Below, piece by piece: positions 34,402 to 47,462 of a DNA stretch of 64,000 nt. The translations under genes were made by a program, and so were the position numbers. Source of the DNA: Incurvaria masculella (lineage: Eukaryota; Arthropoda; Insecta; Lepidoptera; Incurvariidae). The stretch is from the NCBI GenBank assembly GCA_946894095.1, contig OX335650.1, forward strand, positions 2,480,001 to 2,544,000. Reading direction: 5' to 3'. Under the pieces are notes generated by a model. The model did no database searches, was not told the origin of the DNA, and was given only the letters and a program-made list of their open reading frames with translations. Position 1 is the first letter of the stretch. Each line of letters starts with the position of its first letter.

Positions 34402-36867
34402 AAGGGAAATGTGATATAAGCAACTGGAGATTAAGCCTGCTTACAAACTTCTAAAAATATAAACATATCGAATCAAAATAAGGTTTTTTCTTAAACCGGT
34501 CAATTTTCCAATTGTGCCTTCATGGACAAATCCGAAACTATAAGAATAAAATCACTTATAGGAGTCATGAGGCCGATTTTTCACAAAACTAAAAACTATA
34601 AAAAAAGGTTAAACAATTGTAACCCGACTACTAAAACCTAAGAAACAAGGTCAAGGAAAGCACCTGTGTGATATTTTTTTTTATTTATTTAATCAAACAG
34701 CACCTACCTTTTATTCCGGGAGGTCACGACATTTTTGGTCACGATAAGGTAAATGGCTGAATCTGGGTTCTCATGTTAGAGACCAACCTTCTGATGCTAA
34801 ATATGTAAGTCTGCCCGTGCCAAGTGGTTGCGTTTTCTAGATTAGCTATATAAAATAGATGCTGGTATGTACCTGCTGATTAATATCCTGATTATCTGGA
34901 AACATTGATACCTATTATTTATACAACAACGGTTACTTAATTAAATACTTAAATATACCTAAAGTTATATCTGTAACCTAAATCGCCTATAACTACTAAA
35001 TGTAACCAAAGATTTGTTCAGTTTTTGTATTGCTAAGCAAGTATGTATTCATACTTTCATGCTTCGTCATTTGCATCCATTTACCTTATCATATGTATTT
35101 TTTGTCACCATAATTACTTTTTCAGGCGCCTTATCTACGTAACGCAACTTCAGAGGGTTGTACTTTATCCCGTGAACCCAGTTTCAGGCATTTACGTTAT
35201 CGTTACCATTTTTGTCGCGACCTCCTAGTCTATTTCAGTAGGCAAGCTGAATTAGAACCACTTCCTTTTCTCCTACGGAGATGAATTATTACACGTGGTT
35301 AAGTTTCGATGACGATTCCTTTTTATGGTATTCATGACCTGAATCGTCATCGGATTAAGCAGATAAAGGAACTATTCAACCAATAGCCCAGATAAGACAT
35401 TTTGTGTACGCATTATATTTCGATGGCCCATTCTAAGTGACACCATGACAGCTATTGAAATCTAAGAGAACCACTTTCACCTACTGCTGATTAGCTTAAT
35501 CGCCATATATTAAGTGCCTTTCTTTAACAGCTTGCAATCAATACCAGTACAAGGTAATCATCAGCACTTTAGTAATACAGGCGATTTGAGTGTCGATTAA
35601 AATACAGCAGCACTTCGTGAAAACTACGCTAAATGTTGTATACGCATTCAAATATGATAACTAAGTGTCACCATGATATGGCTACTTTACTCAAGGTTGG
35701 CTGCTAACGAGGGTACTTCTTAACGGTTAACAACGCAGACAAGAAAAGTCGTGTACGCATTTAATTGTGAAAGGTGATGTGCAAGGGTCTAATTCAACTT
35801 TATGTCGATTTTCTTTCTTTTTAGAGCATTTAAATAAAATCTTGTTTTAAAAGGTTTTTTACTTTTAATTTTTTGAAATTGTTTTGAAAAACAGCAAGAA
35901 AGCGTATTTGAGCAATATTCTGATGGATATTGCGGTTGAGTATATTGCCGTTTTTGTTATGAATAAGAATGGAGAATGTCGTTTTTGCCATGCTGTCATC
36001 TGATTGGTCGCTGTGGATATTACCGCCTTTGATTTGGATTGTTTGGGAGATTGTCATATTTGCTTTGAACTATAGTACAAAATCTCCGTTTTCGAATGGA
36101 GAATGCCACCTTTGCTGTGGTATAGATTTTTATAATGAATTGTACTCATAGATTTATATTTTTGGATCAATTATTCAATTTATATATTTGGTGGAGATCG
36201 CCGCCTTTTGTTGCTTTTAAATCGTTACGGTTATGTCATAATTTAAAATTTGACATGTAAAATATATTAGCAATCACATAAAACATATATTGATAAAACA
36301 TCTGTTTGCCTGAAAAATGTGATGATATTCCATTCAGCCACCATGTAGTTTCGTTTCTATTTTGATTTCTGCTTTTTTTTTTTCATTTACATTTGGCTGT
36401 TTCAATTGCAGACTGATGTTATTCCGATGAACCAAACCCTTCGGTTTTGTATGGATGTAGATGGAATAATAGGTTCTTGGAACTACGTTCCTTATCCCGC
36501 GTTTGGCGGATGGCAGCTGCACGGGAAAAAGTGTCCGAGCAACACTTTTGCTGTCACCACCCTTCAACCCATATGACGTTACGGCCGAAACGATAATACC
36601 GTTACCTGTCTCGTTCTTTGCTTGTCTTTTTATTCGAGCAAAAGAAGACAGGCATTACCGTCAACCTTCCGTCCTGTCATATTGGAATACAATGCGTTGG
36701 GACCGAAATACAAACGAAGCGCTTTCCAACAGTGTGCGTCCATTTCAAGGCGTCCATTTCCATTTAGGCGTCTAGCGCTTTAAGCGTAGTCTCGTGTTAG
36801 TCCAATTTGAAGTGTTTCTTGAGGTAATACATAATACAGCGAAAGGAACGTCCCACAACACCTCTTT
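34402..36867. other. Non-coding DNA of unit 2 after gene copy 2
   Basis: Collinear with 20704-21000, then with about 21180-21510 and 25483-27960. A stretch at about 34670-35490 has no counterpart in unit 1. No gene seen; the short frames are shared by chance. Confidence 0.6.
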
Positions 36868-37107
36868 TTAGGGTTCCGTACCCAAAGGGTGTCCGCAGAA
36901 CCCTATTACTAAGCTTCCACTGTCTGTCCGTCCATCCGTCCGTCTGTGTGTCACAAGGTTGTATCTCATGAACCGTTATATTATGTATTTATTTTGCCGC
37001 TATAACACAACCAATGGGAATAAAATAAAACGTGATTAATTGTTAAATCTTGTACGATGGTACGGAACCCTTCGTGTGCGAGTCTGACTCGCACTTGGCC
37101 GGTTTTT
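36868..37107. repeat. Dispersed GGTTCCGTACC repeat in unit 2
   Basis: Homologue of 28060-28325; ends GACTCGCACTTGGCCGG. Confidence 0.8.
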
Positions 37108-37994
37108 ATGGATTTCAAAGCAACTGTTCGTCGTTATTGTAAACACATAGATACATGTGATTGGGCGACTATATTCGCATAACAAGTGCTTTTAAGCAAC
37201 CCGAATGAGGCCAAAAGTAACGATATAACTCACAATTAACGTCCCTGCGCTACCTCTCCACCTGCTGCTAATGCGATTTCGCTTTATCTCCTTTAAGGGG
37301 CAAGATGTACAGTAAATAACGATTTGTTAAGGAAACTTTTTGCATTCGCCACCCGACAGCCCGTGATTACTTTCCTAATGTTTCTAATCAGTGGATCTTG
37401 CGCAAGTTTGAACGGTTTATTTCAACGGTGTTATTTGAGATGAAAGTCAATTCGTTTAATGAAATAACGAACATCGCCGTGAATAAAGTGGTACGAGTTT
37501 GAATTAATTATTGTATTGGTTAAGGGCGTGATAGGAGCCGATTTTTGATAACAATGTAAGTAAAATAACATTTAATCATATAAAAATTGCTAATTTTGCT
37601 AATCAGCAGTAGGTGAAAAAGGCCTAAGTCTCTGGTGCTTTATGTTCTCATATTAGATAAATATTCATAAACTTTCATAAAAAAGTTCGAACACACAATA
37701 TGAGCGTCAAATATTTACCGTTATAGGTACCGTTTCTGTACATTATATTAAATGTTTTATGTATATTCTTGCCTTCTGTTATTTTGTTTATTATGTGTCT
37801 TGCGACAATGCAAGTTTTTCCTCAAATACTCTATCCATTAGATCCATGTAATTGTGGTAATAAGACCTCAACCCTAGCCCAGGCGGTTCACATAAACAGT
37901 TCAATTGGCTTTTTAACAACTCAGAATAACCGGTGGCTTTATTAATTATCAAGACTACCTGGCTCTCACCCGGAAGACCTCGAGAGACGAATTC

Positions 37995-38440
37995 AACTGG
38001 TTTGGGCTGCCTTCGGAAATCTTAAATCAATCTGAGGTCTGACCTTCCGCAAAATTAAAAAATCACTGCGTCCTCCCGGTTATATCGTACGTATGTGAAA
38101 CGTGGACTCTGACGGTCGCCGTTGTCCAAAGGTTGAAAGTCGCCCAGCGAGCAATGGAGCGACCCATGCTGGGAATATCGCTACGGGATCTACGGCCGTA
38201 GACAGGAAAACGGAGTGTGGGAAGGATCTACGGCCGTAGACAGGAAAACGGAGTGTGGGAAGGATCTACGGCCGTAGACAGGAAAACGGAGTGTGGAAAG
38301 ATCACCCGCCAGGTGGCACGACGGCATCGAGTGCGTCGGTGCAAAGCAGTGGTTCCGTACCGCTGGGGGCCGGGAGGACTGGAGGAAAATTGGAGAGGCG
38401 TATGGCCAGCAGTGGACGTAAACACGCTGACTGACTGACG
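37995..38440 (+). pseudogene. RTE-like LINE 3' fragment with internal tandem repeat
   Basis: Translations in broken frames (CETWTLTV … QRLKVAQRAMERPMLGIS …) are the C-terminal domain of an RTE-type LINE ORF2. A 38-bp unit (GGATCTACGGCCGTAGACAG…) is repeated three times at about 38187-38300 inside it. Not functional. Confidence 0.7.
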
Positions 38441-41170
38441 GACTGACACCCGGAAGCCTCAGGTTCGATTCCCGGGTTTCAATCAACTGTAATACACTTT
38501 TATTTATATTTATTTATTTACGTGTACCAATCTGGGAGAGAGGAAAATAAATGGTTACAATAATGTTAGGGTGACGTGCGATTTTTTTAAAAAAGATAGT
38601 TAGCGAGTGATGAAACGTGAAAGCCCACATTGGTGAGACTGAAGACTGAAGCCGAAGTGAGGGTCAAACTGATAAGATTAAATTTACGTGTATTATATAT
38701 TCTACGTTATTAACGATAAAAGTATGTCCGAAAAGGCAAGAAGGAGAGTTTTAGTACATAGTATTGAGATTAGTCAAATTATTATTTGATTTATTTGATT
38801 CTATTTATGAGATCTAAATCAAATATTGATTTGATTTAGATCTCAGTTATTATTGGCTGCTTCGATTTCTAGCGGCCAACCAGGTAAAATAGAGTACACT
38901 TTAAATCTCAATAATAACTTAATGCTTTTGCAAAATTTTTTTTTATAAAGGATAATATTTAGAACGTTGAGATAAAAAAATACCAATGGACCGAAATTTC
39001 TCAAAATGTATTGCTTCAAAGTAATGGGTACACTGGATTTAAGTGGTTAACAGTGAGCATGGAAGGACGGATGTAGCACCCGAAATTCGCTTGAATATTA
39101 CATACAATGAAGGCAAAGACGGCGCGTGAGTTTGCTTACGAATTCGCTTACTACTTACCTATACTTTCTCCTTTCGCTTCTTATTAGATGTATACTTTCT
39201 TATGTTCCAATGACACGTAAGGAGACGTAAGAACTTCACAGGACGATAAATAGTGTCCTGCGAGGTTCTTACGTGTTTTTTACGTTCTTACGTGGTTTTG
39301 ACATTGCGTGTCCCAAATTCGTAAGCGAACTAAATACAGGGCTACCACAGTTAGGGCCGATTTTTCAATGGTCTGATATAATCAGTCAGGTGACTATTCG
39401 ATGAATTTAATAATAATTGTTATAATAATAATTATGTTTTATTGAGGCACACAGTCCTCAATACATGAAATAAACAGTAATTCATCAACATAATAAACCT
39501 GAAAAATGTATTTACATGATTTATAAACAAAAAAAAAATAAGTTTTCAATTGTAGTAAACCCATGGTTTTCTTAGAAAAATTACATTAAGATAATTGGAG
39601 ATAAAATCACTCGCCGGGAGCGACTATCATTTTTTTTAAAAAGTAAATTACTCGCTCTTCAAGAGTGCTGTCAAGATAAAAATCATAGACACTATTGGCA
39701 GTGAGTGAATTTGTCAAAACATTTGGTAAGATTGTGCTAGATGAAATCAGATTCCATGGTAGTTATTAAATTTATTTGCAGTTTTTTGCCCTTTTGCATT
39801 TAACACTACACTTATTTTGCACTCATACATTACATTACCCATGCTCAAACATTTAAAATTCAAAATATTATTGAATGGCATTCAGTTTCAGTTGCTTTAT
39901 TTCCTCCATTAGATGTATATTACACACTCGGATTCGTCTTTTTTTTTCCTGTCGGTTCGATTACTTCTGGCGAAGAAGAGCCGACAAGAAACTTCGTCAG
40001 GTTTGTCATTGTATTTTGTTTTTTCCATTGATACTTACAAACTAGTTTACAGGGATTGATTGATTACTACTGCTCACAAAGCACATCATAATAAGAACAT
40101 TACATACATTGGTGAAGAGCAAACACTAAATCTTATTCTAAATTAATAGGAATTATGATCTAAATTATTCAGGTGTAAAAAGCCATCGTAATTTTTGATA
40201 CAAATTAATTAGAAGTTAGCGAATAAAAAATGCATTTTCAAGGAAGTAAAAGTATGTGTGTTCAGTATCGAATATAGATTAAGTAATTTTAAAAATAGGA
40301 TCGGACTGTCGTATAGACCCTGCAAAAAAAAATATTTTGAGGCCAAAACGGTAATGAACGATTCGCCCAAAATACGAAGCTCACGCTTCGGGGTTGGGGC
40401 TTTGGGGTTGTGTGAATAGATGCGCAGTATTTTATGAATTCAAATTTTAAATATGTTGTATGATTCATAAATTTAATAGTGTGAGAAACACATGTGAAAA
40501 CTGAAGAAAACCACCGGAGCTTACTAGCCAGAAGTCGACTTCCCGCAAGCTCGGCTGCCCCCGGAGAGCATGAAAGGACAATAGTAGCAGCTGAAACTCG
40601 TGGCGTATTAGGGCGGCGTAAAGCGGCAGTGCCGGCCAGCCAGATCGATTTCAAACTCGATAACGATCGATTTTATCGAGTACCAACGGAACAAAAGTAC
40701 ACGTAAGAACTTCATAGGACGCTATTTGGTGCAACGAACATTCTATTTTGCACGTCCCAAATTCTTAAGCGAATAACTACAGTTAAACATTTTCCACTAA
40801 AGGAGCATTCAAAAACCACGTAACGGATTTTAGAGTACTTGTACTTTTGCCCCCCCCCCTCCCAAATCGTGACCGGCCTTGAACGAGAGGCTAATGAAGT
40901 TATGTGACATTCATAAAATCGCATTTTACACATCTTTTCGAAACTGCTATTTATGATCGATGCGATGTATATTTTTTTATTTATTTATTTATTTGATAAA
41001 AACAGTAGTCACAGAAGTGAATGTTACCTCCTATACTAAACTAGGTTTGTCCTGTAGGACCTATGGTACTATTCAGTGGTATTTTATTTATTGGCCGTCT
41101 TTTGCCTTTTGGCATTTAAGAATACACGTACTTTTGCACTCGTTCATACATTGTATGCTGCTTACATTTG
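38441..41170. other. Non-coding DNA
   Basis: End of unit 2 (to about 39415), then unique AT-rich DNA with a retroelement tail-like segment near 39890-40010 (CACACTCGGATTCGTC … GAAGAAGAGCCGACAAGAAAC). The frames at 40289-40706 show no recognisable domains. Confidence 0.5.
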
Positions 41171-41720
41171 TTAAGGTGGCCCATCCCGCTCATCTCCCCA
41201 TACAAAAGGGGAAAGAAGATCACGCCCATATTTCTTGTCAGAGATCCAAAATTTTGCTCAAAATAGCTTTGTTTGATCGAACTAGATGTCTGATAACCAT
41301 TGGTATTGTAAAATTGTGTTTGGTTTCTAAGTTATAAGGTCCGAAAGTTCGCATTTTTCGCGCGTTTTATACGATAACTTTGGAGGTGGATTACGCAATG
41401 ATAAAGTAAGAACATCTTAAAATGAGTAGTCATCAGACATAGCTTATTTAATCAAGATTTATAAACTATTTGGGTTTTGTTCGATTTTTTACTACAGCGG
41501 TCGTGGTTTACTTTTAGCTATAAGTCGTTTTGAAATTAAAATTTTCGTAAATCTTACCAAATCATACACTAAGCACATTGTCTTTTTTGTGGACATGTTG
41601 CATCTTCCTCATCACGGAGCCTGTCTTATTCTTTGAAACAGAGAAGGTCCCAGAGCGCAACAGCACGGTTTTGTACCGTGCCCGCGAATGAGTTAGAGCC
41701 GCCGGGTTGGGCCACCTTAA
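41171..41720 (-). mobile_element. TTAA-flanked MITE, minus orientation
   Basis: Complete copy, TTAAGGTGGCCCATCCCGCT to GGGTTGGGCCACCTTAA. Closest relatives are at 55039-55580 and 62749-63297. Confidence 0.88.
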
Positions 41721-42039
41721 GGTATAATATCGAAAAAGTCAAAATTATGTGGATATTATCATTCATTTGTTTTATTTTCTCAAGTTTCTCAAGTGTTGGA
41801 GCGCAATACGCAGTGGCACGACTTGGCTTCGGTGCGTTTCGTCGCGTGACTCGGGCCCGCACCCCCCGACCCCCCTCGCGAGCAGTCGTTACCGAGAGCC
41901 GGACCCCCCGCCCCTAAATCCGTCACGTGGTTTGTGAATGCTCCCTAACTCGTGGCCACGTTGCCGCCCTAGGAGTAAGTTTCGATCGCTACTCTCCCGT
42001 CCTTCCATACTCGCTGGCCACCCCCTAGGTATGCTAAGC

Positions 42040-42110
42040 CTCCGCCGCTGCCGCCGCCGCCGTCGCCGCCGCCGCTACCGCCTCCGCCGCCATCGCTGCT
42101 GGCTTCTTCA
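42040..42110. repeat. CCG/CGC triplet-rich microsatellite
   Basis: Imperfect run of CCG, CCGCCG and CGCCGC triplets in GC-rich surroundings. The frame over it is a low-complexity arginine run and not a gene. Confidence 0.7.
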
Positions 42111-43059
42111 TTTGCCGTCGAGTATGAAATTGCCTTTATTCAATTCGGCGAAATGTTAAAAGCCATTCTGCGCAAGTCCCAAGAGGCGGCCCGCCAGATT
42201 ACTAGTACTATCTCTACGAGTCAACTCGAGCTCGTTCATCTTAGAAAAGGTGTATTTTCTATCTAAATGTTTCCTGGTTACTTTTAATTGAATATGTTTA
42301 TTATACAGAAAATTCGATACATTCCTTCTAAGGGGTTATTCTAGAGCTAATTTGCAACAAATTTGGCCCAGTGAAATGGGGATCAGTGAGCAACATTTCA
42401 CATTGGGCTGAAAGATGACAACATTTGTACCTTTTCTGGAAGCTCATGAAATAATAAAGTTATTTCCAGAAATAATAATAATAATAAAATTCTTTATGTA
42501 CACCATTATAAAACAGTTTACAAAAGGCGGGCCTAATGCCAAAAGGCATTCTCTTCCTACCTACCCTTGGGATGTAGGAAAGGTGCAAGGCGGCAGACAA
42601 AAAAGGATAAAAGAAGTAAGATTTTTTATCAATAAAGATATATATATATATACTTAACAAGAATAAATATACTTACATTCTAATACTAATACATACAGAT
42701 ACATATAATACATAGCTTATAATATATATTTAATTTAAATATATACCAATATTTGTGTATATACATTTATTCTTATATGAACCTATTTTTGCAACAGAGA
42801 GCGAGCAAGAACTTATATAAATGATAAAGTTTAAAAGACGAGAAATGTGTATGCCTCGTGTCATACTTTTTTTTTACGTAAACTGTCATTTATCACCCCT
42901 TTATTTCTGAGATTATGGATATTATTAATGCATATTTTTTTTTAAGTAGTCTCTCATTCACCAGCTATTAGAAAATCGCTGATAAAATAAATATTAAGAA
43001 TTTGTATTCTGTTTAACTCAACTCAATAACCAATCTGAATGTAAATATTTTTTTGTGTA

Positions 43060-43460
43060 ACAGGAATCGGATGGCTAATACCACCTAATCTGATATTAGC
43101 TCAACACACTGAATTCCCGACGGAATTAGATGCCATGCCAGCACCTTTCCTTTATGAGCACGGCTACATTGAACTGGATGGAAAATACGGACAATTTTTC
43201 ATTGCCGCTTAGATAGAACCTGGTAGGGGACCAGGTCCTATAGTTTCAAATGAATTCCGAAGCATTCAGCTCGCTTTTGTGTCGAAATACACTTATCCAG
43301 TGTGGACGGGGCGGGGGTGGCAGCCATGACCTCTCGCATGGGAAAGCCCACCGGAACAGGGGATTAATGGTATTCAGGAACATGACCATAGTATGTGTTT
43401 GTTAAATATTCGCCAATACCATGTTAAAGCAGTCGCGTCGCACGTGTAACTGTTCTACGA
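43060..43460 (-). mobile_element. tRNA-derived SINE
   Basis: Body from GGCTAATACCACCTAATC … to ATTGCCGCT, with an extended 3' part. A related copy follows at 43720-43980. Confidence 0.65.
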
Positions 43461-43719
43461 CCGCTGAGCTAGAAATTGTCTCATTATTTCTTCGTTTCTT
43501 TTGTTTTAGCTACAGACACAAAGACAACCGTTTGTGGAAATAGTTTATATATGAAGACAATACATTTTAATACTCTATTACCCCGTATATGACTTCGTAT
43601 TCCATATGAGTTATAAAGCTAGGTCACCACGTCTATGTAAATGAGGCAATCAGAAATCCAGTTTGATAGCATGCTTATAAGAATAATTATGTCTGGAACG
43701 CTTATTTTTTATATTACTG

Positions 43720-43980
43720 ACATGGCTGGCTAATACTTCACCTGATCTCATGATATTAGCTACACACCACATGGAAACTAGGTGCTATGCCAGGACCTTC
43801 CTCATTTTGGACGACTGTATTAAAATGAATGGAAATCAAGCACAATTTTCATTGCCGCTTCCACCATCGAAAATTAAATGCGATGGTACCGATCAGGCGG
43901 GACCACCACCTGCATTTTTACGTAGAATCCTCGGTAGAATCCGAACCACGAAGGAATCCCTTAGTCGGCTCTAACGACAT
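43720..43980 (-). mobile_element. tRNA-derived SINE, truncated
   Basis: Second SINE copy (ACATGGCTGGCTAATAC … TTGCCGCTTCCACCATCG … GCGATGGTACCG). It abuts the LINE fragment that starts at 43990. Confidence 0.65.
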
Positions 43981-43989
43981 GCACTGAAA

Positions 43990-44335
43990 TAGTCAGCCAG
44001 TCAGTCAGCGTGTTTGCGTCCACTGCAGGACATACGCCTCTCCAATTTTTCTTCAGTCCTCCCGGCCCTCAGCGGTACCGAACCACTGCTTTCCGCCGAC
44101 GCACTTGACGTCGTCGTCCCACCTGACGGGTGGCCTTCCCACACTCCGTTTGCCTGTCCACGGCCGCCAGTGTAGGACACGGTTACTCCAACGGTCGTCG
44201 TCTCTTCGGCTGACGTGACCGGCCCACTGCCACTTGAGCTTAGCTACCCGGTGTCCAATATCGACTACTTTGGTACGTCGGCGGATTGCCTCGTTACGCA
44301 CCATATCCCGTAGCGATATTTCCAGCATTGAAATA
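43990..44335 (-). pseudogene. RTE-like LINE ORF2 C-terminal fragment
   Basis: The minus strand from 44328 has an open run with RNEAIRRRTKVVDIGHRVAK, LKWQWAGHV and WRPWTGKRSVGRPPVRWDDD, the conserved C-terminal module of RTE-type LINEs. It is cut off at its 5' side, with no RT or endonuclease domain present. Confidence 0.8.
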
Positions 44336-46098
44336 AATGCACTGCAACGTGCCGAAACTTATGTACATTATTATTTCCTCGTGGTGCTAAAAGACTAAAA
44401 TCACCTTGCTCAAGTTTGAGTACGTTAAAATGCAGCTAATACTGACTCGGCGAATTGTATATCTCCTGCGCCTCTCTATGGTAAAGAGTGCCAGCAATTC
44501 CTCCGCCCGGTTCCGGTATATATTCCATATCGGTCTGTTTGACCTCACGCAGGAACGCCCCCGTGAAATTACAGCCGGGATATTAAACGGTGCGGGGCCT
44601 CTCACCTTAGCTTTTTATTCCTTTGTGCCCGTTTATCCGGCCGAGGGTGAACCACTCCCGATTATGCGGTGTTTAATCAGCTCTTCGATTCCTCGCACTC
44701 TGGCCGCTTTCGCGCATAGCGATTTTCGCCGGTAGGCATGCCGTACCCGCTAAACGTACCCTTTGTGTACCTATGGGTATGTCTATGTATCTGGAGAAGT
44801 GGTTAATACAAACAAAAAAACATACAGTCGTTTTGGGGACCTTCTTTTTATGAAGTCGGTTAAAAATACGTGAGGCGTCGTGGGACATCCGGTAGGAACG
44901 AAGTTCCTTTCGCTATATATTATTTGTGAATGAAGAAAGACTTCAAAGTCGGACGGAATCAAATTTCACAAGCGCCAGCAGACAAGAGACGAGAGATAAA
45001 GCGTTAGACGCATATTATAATGAAACCCAAATTAAAATATGGGTTGACGGGAGGACTGAAGCTCTCTCTCTGTGACGGCTCGTCTAGCTCCCATCCGCCA
45101 AACGATTAGGAACATATCGTCAATATTTCATGCCGGACCAAGAACTTCTGCTCTATAAGGCGCTGGATGAGCTCTTCCGTGGAGTATTGTTGGCATCCGT
45201 GGGACGAATCAGCACCTACTAGGGCCAGTGGGCTCGATACAGCTGCGTGCCGCTGTCTCGTCGATGACCCCGCGGTATCGCAGAATTCTGTGAAGCAGCA
45301 CCTATCCGGCTGGGATGGTTTTCTCAGCGCCCGGGAAAGATCTAAAGTCAATGGAGGAGGGTGTTTTAGGGTGTGTGTGAGGGTGCAGGGGTGTGTATGT
45401 GTGTGAGAGAGATGAGAGGGTATGCTTATGTGGGTGAAAGGTTGTATGTGATGTGTGTGGCACATTTATTTGTTTTTTTTTATCTTTTAAGATATTCAGT
45501 ATTTTTATTTAAAACTCTATATATGTTTTTATAAAAGGATCAACATCATATTTTCTTTATTATATATATAACTCGTATTTTTGTTGGTAACTTTTTAGGC
45601 AGTCATTGATATCAAAGTTTCATTGGACCCAATAATTTTGTTATGGACTTTATAACAGCAAAAAATATTCAATTCAATTCAAACGGAAGCATGCGATAAA
45701 ATGTTTCCGTTGAAATTAAGATAGGAAGAAATGAAAGACAACATTCATTCGAAATAAGTTTCTCAAACTGTCGCACCCGACAAACGTTGCCGAAGGGAAA
45801 TCGAACGGACATTTCCAACAATGATTTATGTTCGCCTCGAGTTAACAAAATGTTTTTCGCCGCTAGAGGCAGTCAAAACAACACTTCGCATCTTTAAATA
45901 AGAGACCAAAGGGAGACAATTTTATCCGAATCGACACAGCGAAGGTTTCTACTCTGAGATTCTACCGCCGAGCTCCACAGAGAAGGGAATTGGCTGGTAA
46001 TGCCATTTACTAAAGGGTCACTTAAACGCTAATTTCCGACATTTTGGGTTTTTTTTTTATATTATCTCAGCGTCGGTTGATAATAAAGAATCGTGTTC
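44336..46098. other. Non-coding DNA
   Basis: No gene seen. A GT-rich run lies at about 45370-45460 and an AT-rich tail follows. Short frames have no recognisable content. Confidence 0.5.
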
Positions 46099-46640
46099 AC
46101 TACGTATAATATTCACAACGTATAATAGTATTTTTTTCCAAAAAATGAAATCCATGCATATCGTATAATATTCACAACGTATAATGTTATAAGTTGTGCA
46201 TGAGTTTAAAAATAAAATCAACTCTTTGCATCATGCAGAACGTCTAATAGTCACAACGTATAATATTCCTAACATGAATTCACAAAAAAAGAAAACCATG
46301 CAGAACGTATAATATGCCAAGAAGCAATGCATAAAGCGCCCTAATAACGATACATTTAAGGCTGAAATTGCTACGAATCGATATTTGTTGAAGAGTAACA
46401 ATTTGCTTCAACGCTAATTGAGACGGTCGAAAAGTCGCGTGCGAGTATACGCTTTAAAAGTATATTCATAAGGGCGCTTATCGTATGAAAAGCTTTTGAA
46501 TTATATGATATGCATGGTTTTCTTTTTTTGTTAAATAAAGATCATAATATTATACGTTGTGACTATTATACGTTATGCATGGAGAAATAAGAAATTTTAT
46601 TTTTTAAACTTCTTCATGTACTACGTATACAATTATACGA
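46099..46640. repeat. ACGTATAATATTCACA motif cluster
   Basis: (A/C)ACGTATAATA is repeated at about 46100, 46125, 46160, 46185, 46250 and 46305, and inverted as TATTATACGTTGTGA near 46550-46580. A shared AAAGAAAACCATGCA block (46276 and, inverted, 46512) gives the whole region a foldback shape. Confidence 0.7.
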
Positions 46641-46768
46641 AAACTGAAATATATCAATTGTAATATGATTTAATATCTACACAGTAACAATGCTTGTTTC
46701 ATAGAGGAACATTCAAGTTGACACTGCTTTTTTCGCCCATACTTGAATTGATATTCATGATGGATGGA

Positions 46769-46822
46769 TTGGCACCGTCTTATATTCTCCTTTGCATGAA
46801 GTTTGAATATAAGACGGTGCCA
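46769..46822. repeat. Short perfect hairpin
   Basis: TTGGCACCGTCTTATATTC and its reverse complement are separated by about 16 bases. No further copies seen. Confidence 0.7.
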
Positions 46823-47232
46823 AGCGAACGGTACTGAAGCGGAACGATAGGTATTTCTAACCTATTCTCAGCTCTGTGGTCAGGCCCACACCGAGACGAC
46901 TTATTCCCTATCAGCGATATGTTTAATTCATGCCCCCCGGACAGGCTGTTTCGTCACGTTATTGAATCCGTTGGCAAATGAAAATATCTTTCCAGAGACA
47001 TTTCATGCTGCGCTCTGCCTTTGTACTTTTATGAGGATTCATGGCACGCTTTGAATAAGGGAAACCAGTCGACTGATTTGTTGACATTAGGAGAAGTTCC
47101 GTGAAATTGCACCACTAAAAAGTCTAAGGTGTGTCTCAGCTTCAATATTTTTTTAAAACGACCTATTAAGAATAGGTTAAAAGAGACCTATACAGTTATT
47201 TAACGGGTTCTCCTGCTGAATAATGCTACATA

Positions 47233-47462
47233 CTGCAGGCCTATTCCTGGCATTCCGTAATTAGGAATCAGGAATTCTGAGTCTAAAAAAAAAAAGCTTT
47301 TGTAGCGTTTTTCAAAGCGATTTTCTTGACGAAAATACTCCGGAGCATGGTTTTTTTAATTAATCAAGGTTTTCCGTAGAAAAACTCGCTTTGAAAATCG
47401 CGTTAAAAGCGGTTTTCTATACTCAGGATTCCTGATAACTGAATGCCACGAATATACCAGCT
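47233..47462. repeat. Foldback element, third copy
   Basis: CAGGCCTATTCCTGG … GCTTTTGTAGCG … inverse, related to 3056-3259. Confidence 0.75.

Larger units (their letters stand above)
30115..39415 (+). repeat. Segmental duplication unit 2
   Basis: Second, more compact copy of the same host segment, adjacent and in direct orientation, starting about 430 bp after unit 1 ends. It contains the copy 2 gene, the shared MITE (30710-31457), foldback (31985-32243), SINE and the RTE-like LINE end. The right edge is near ATTCGATGAAT, after the shared GGGCCGATTTTTCAAT. Confidence 0.85.

Noticed and set aside
45106..45465. 119-codon minus-strand frame with His/Thr/Ser repeats
   Set aside because: Its start is a GT-rich microsatellite and the rest shows no domain.
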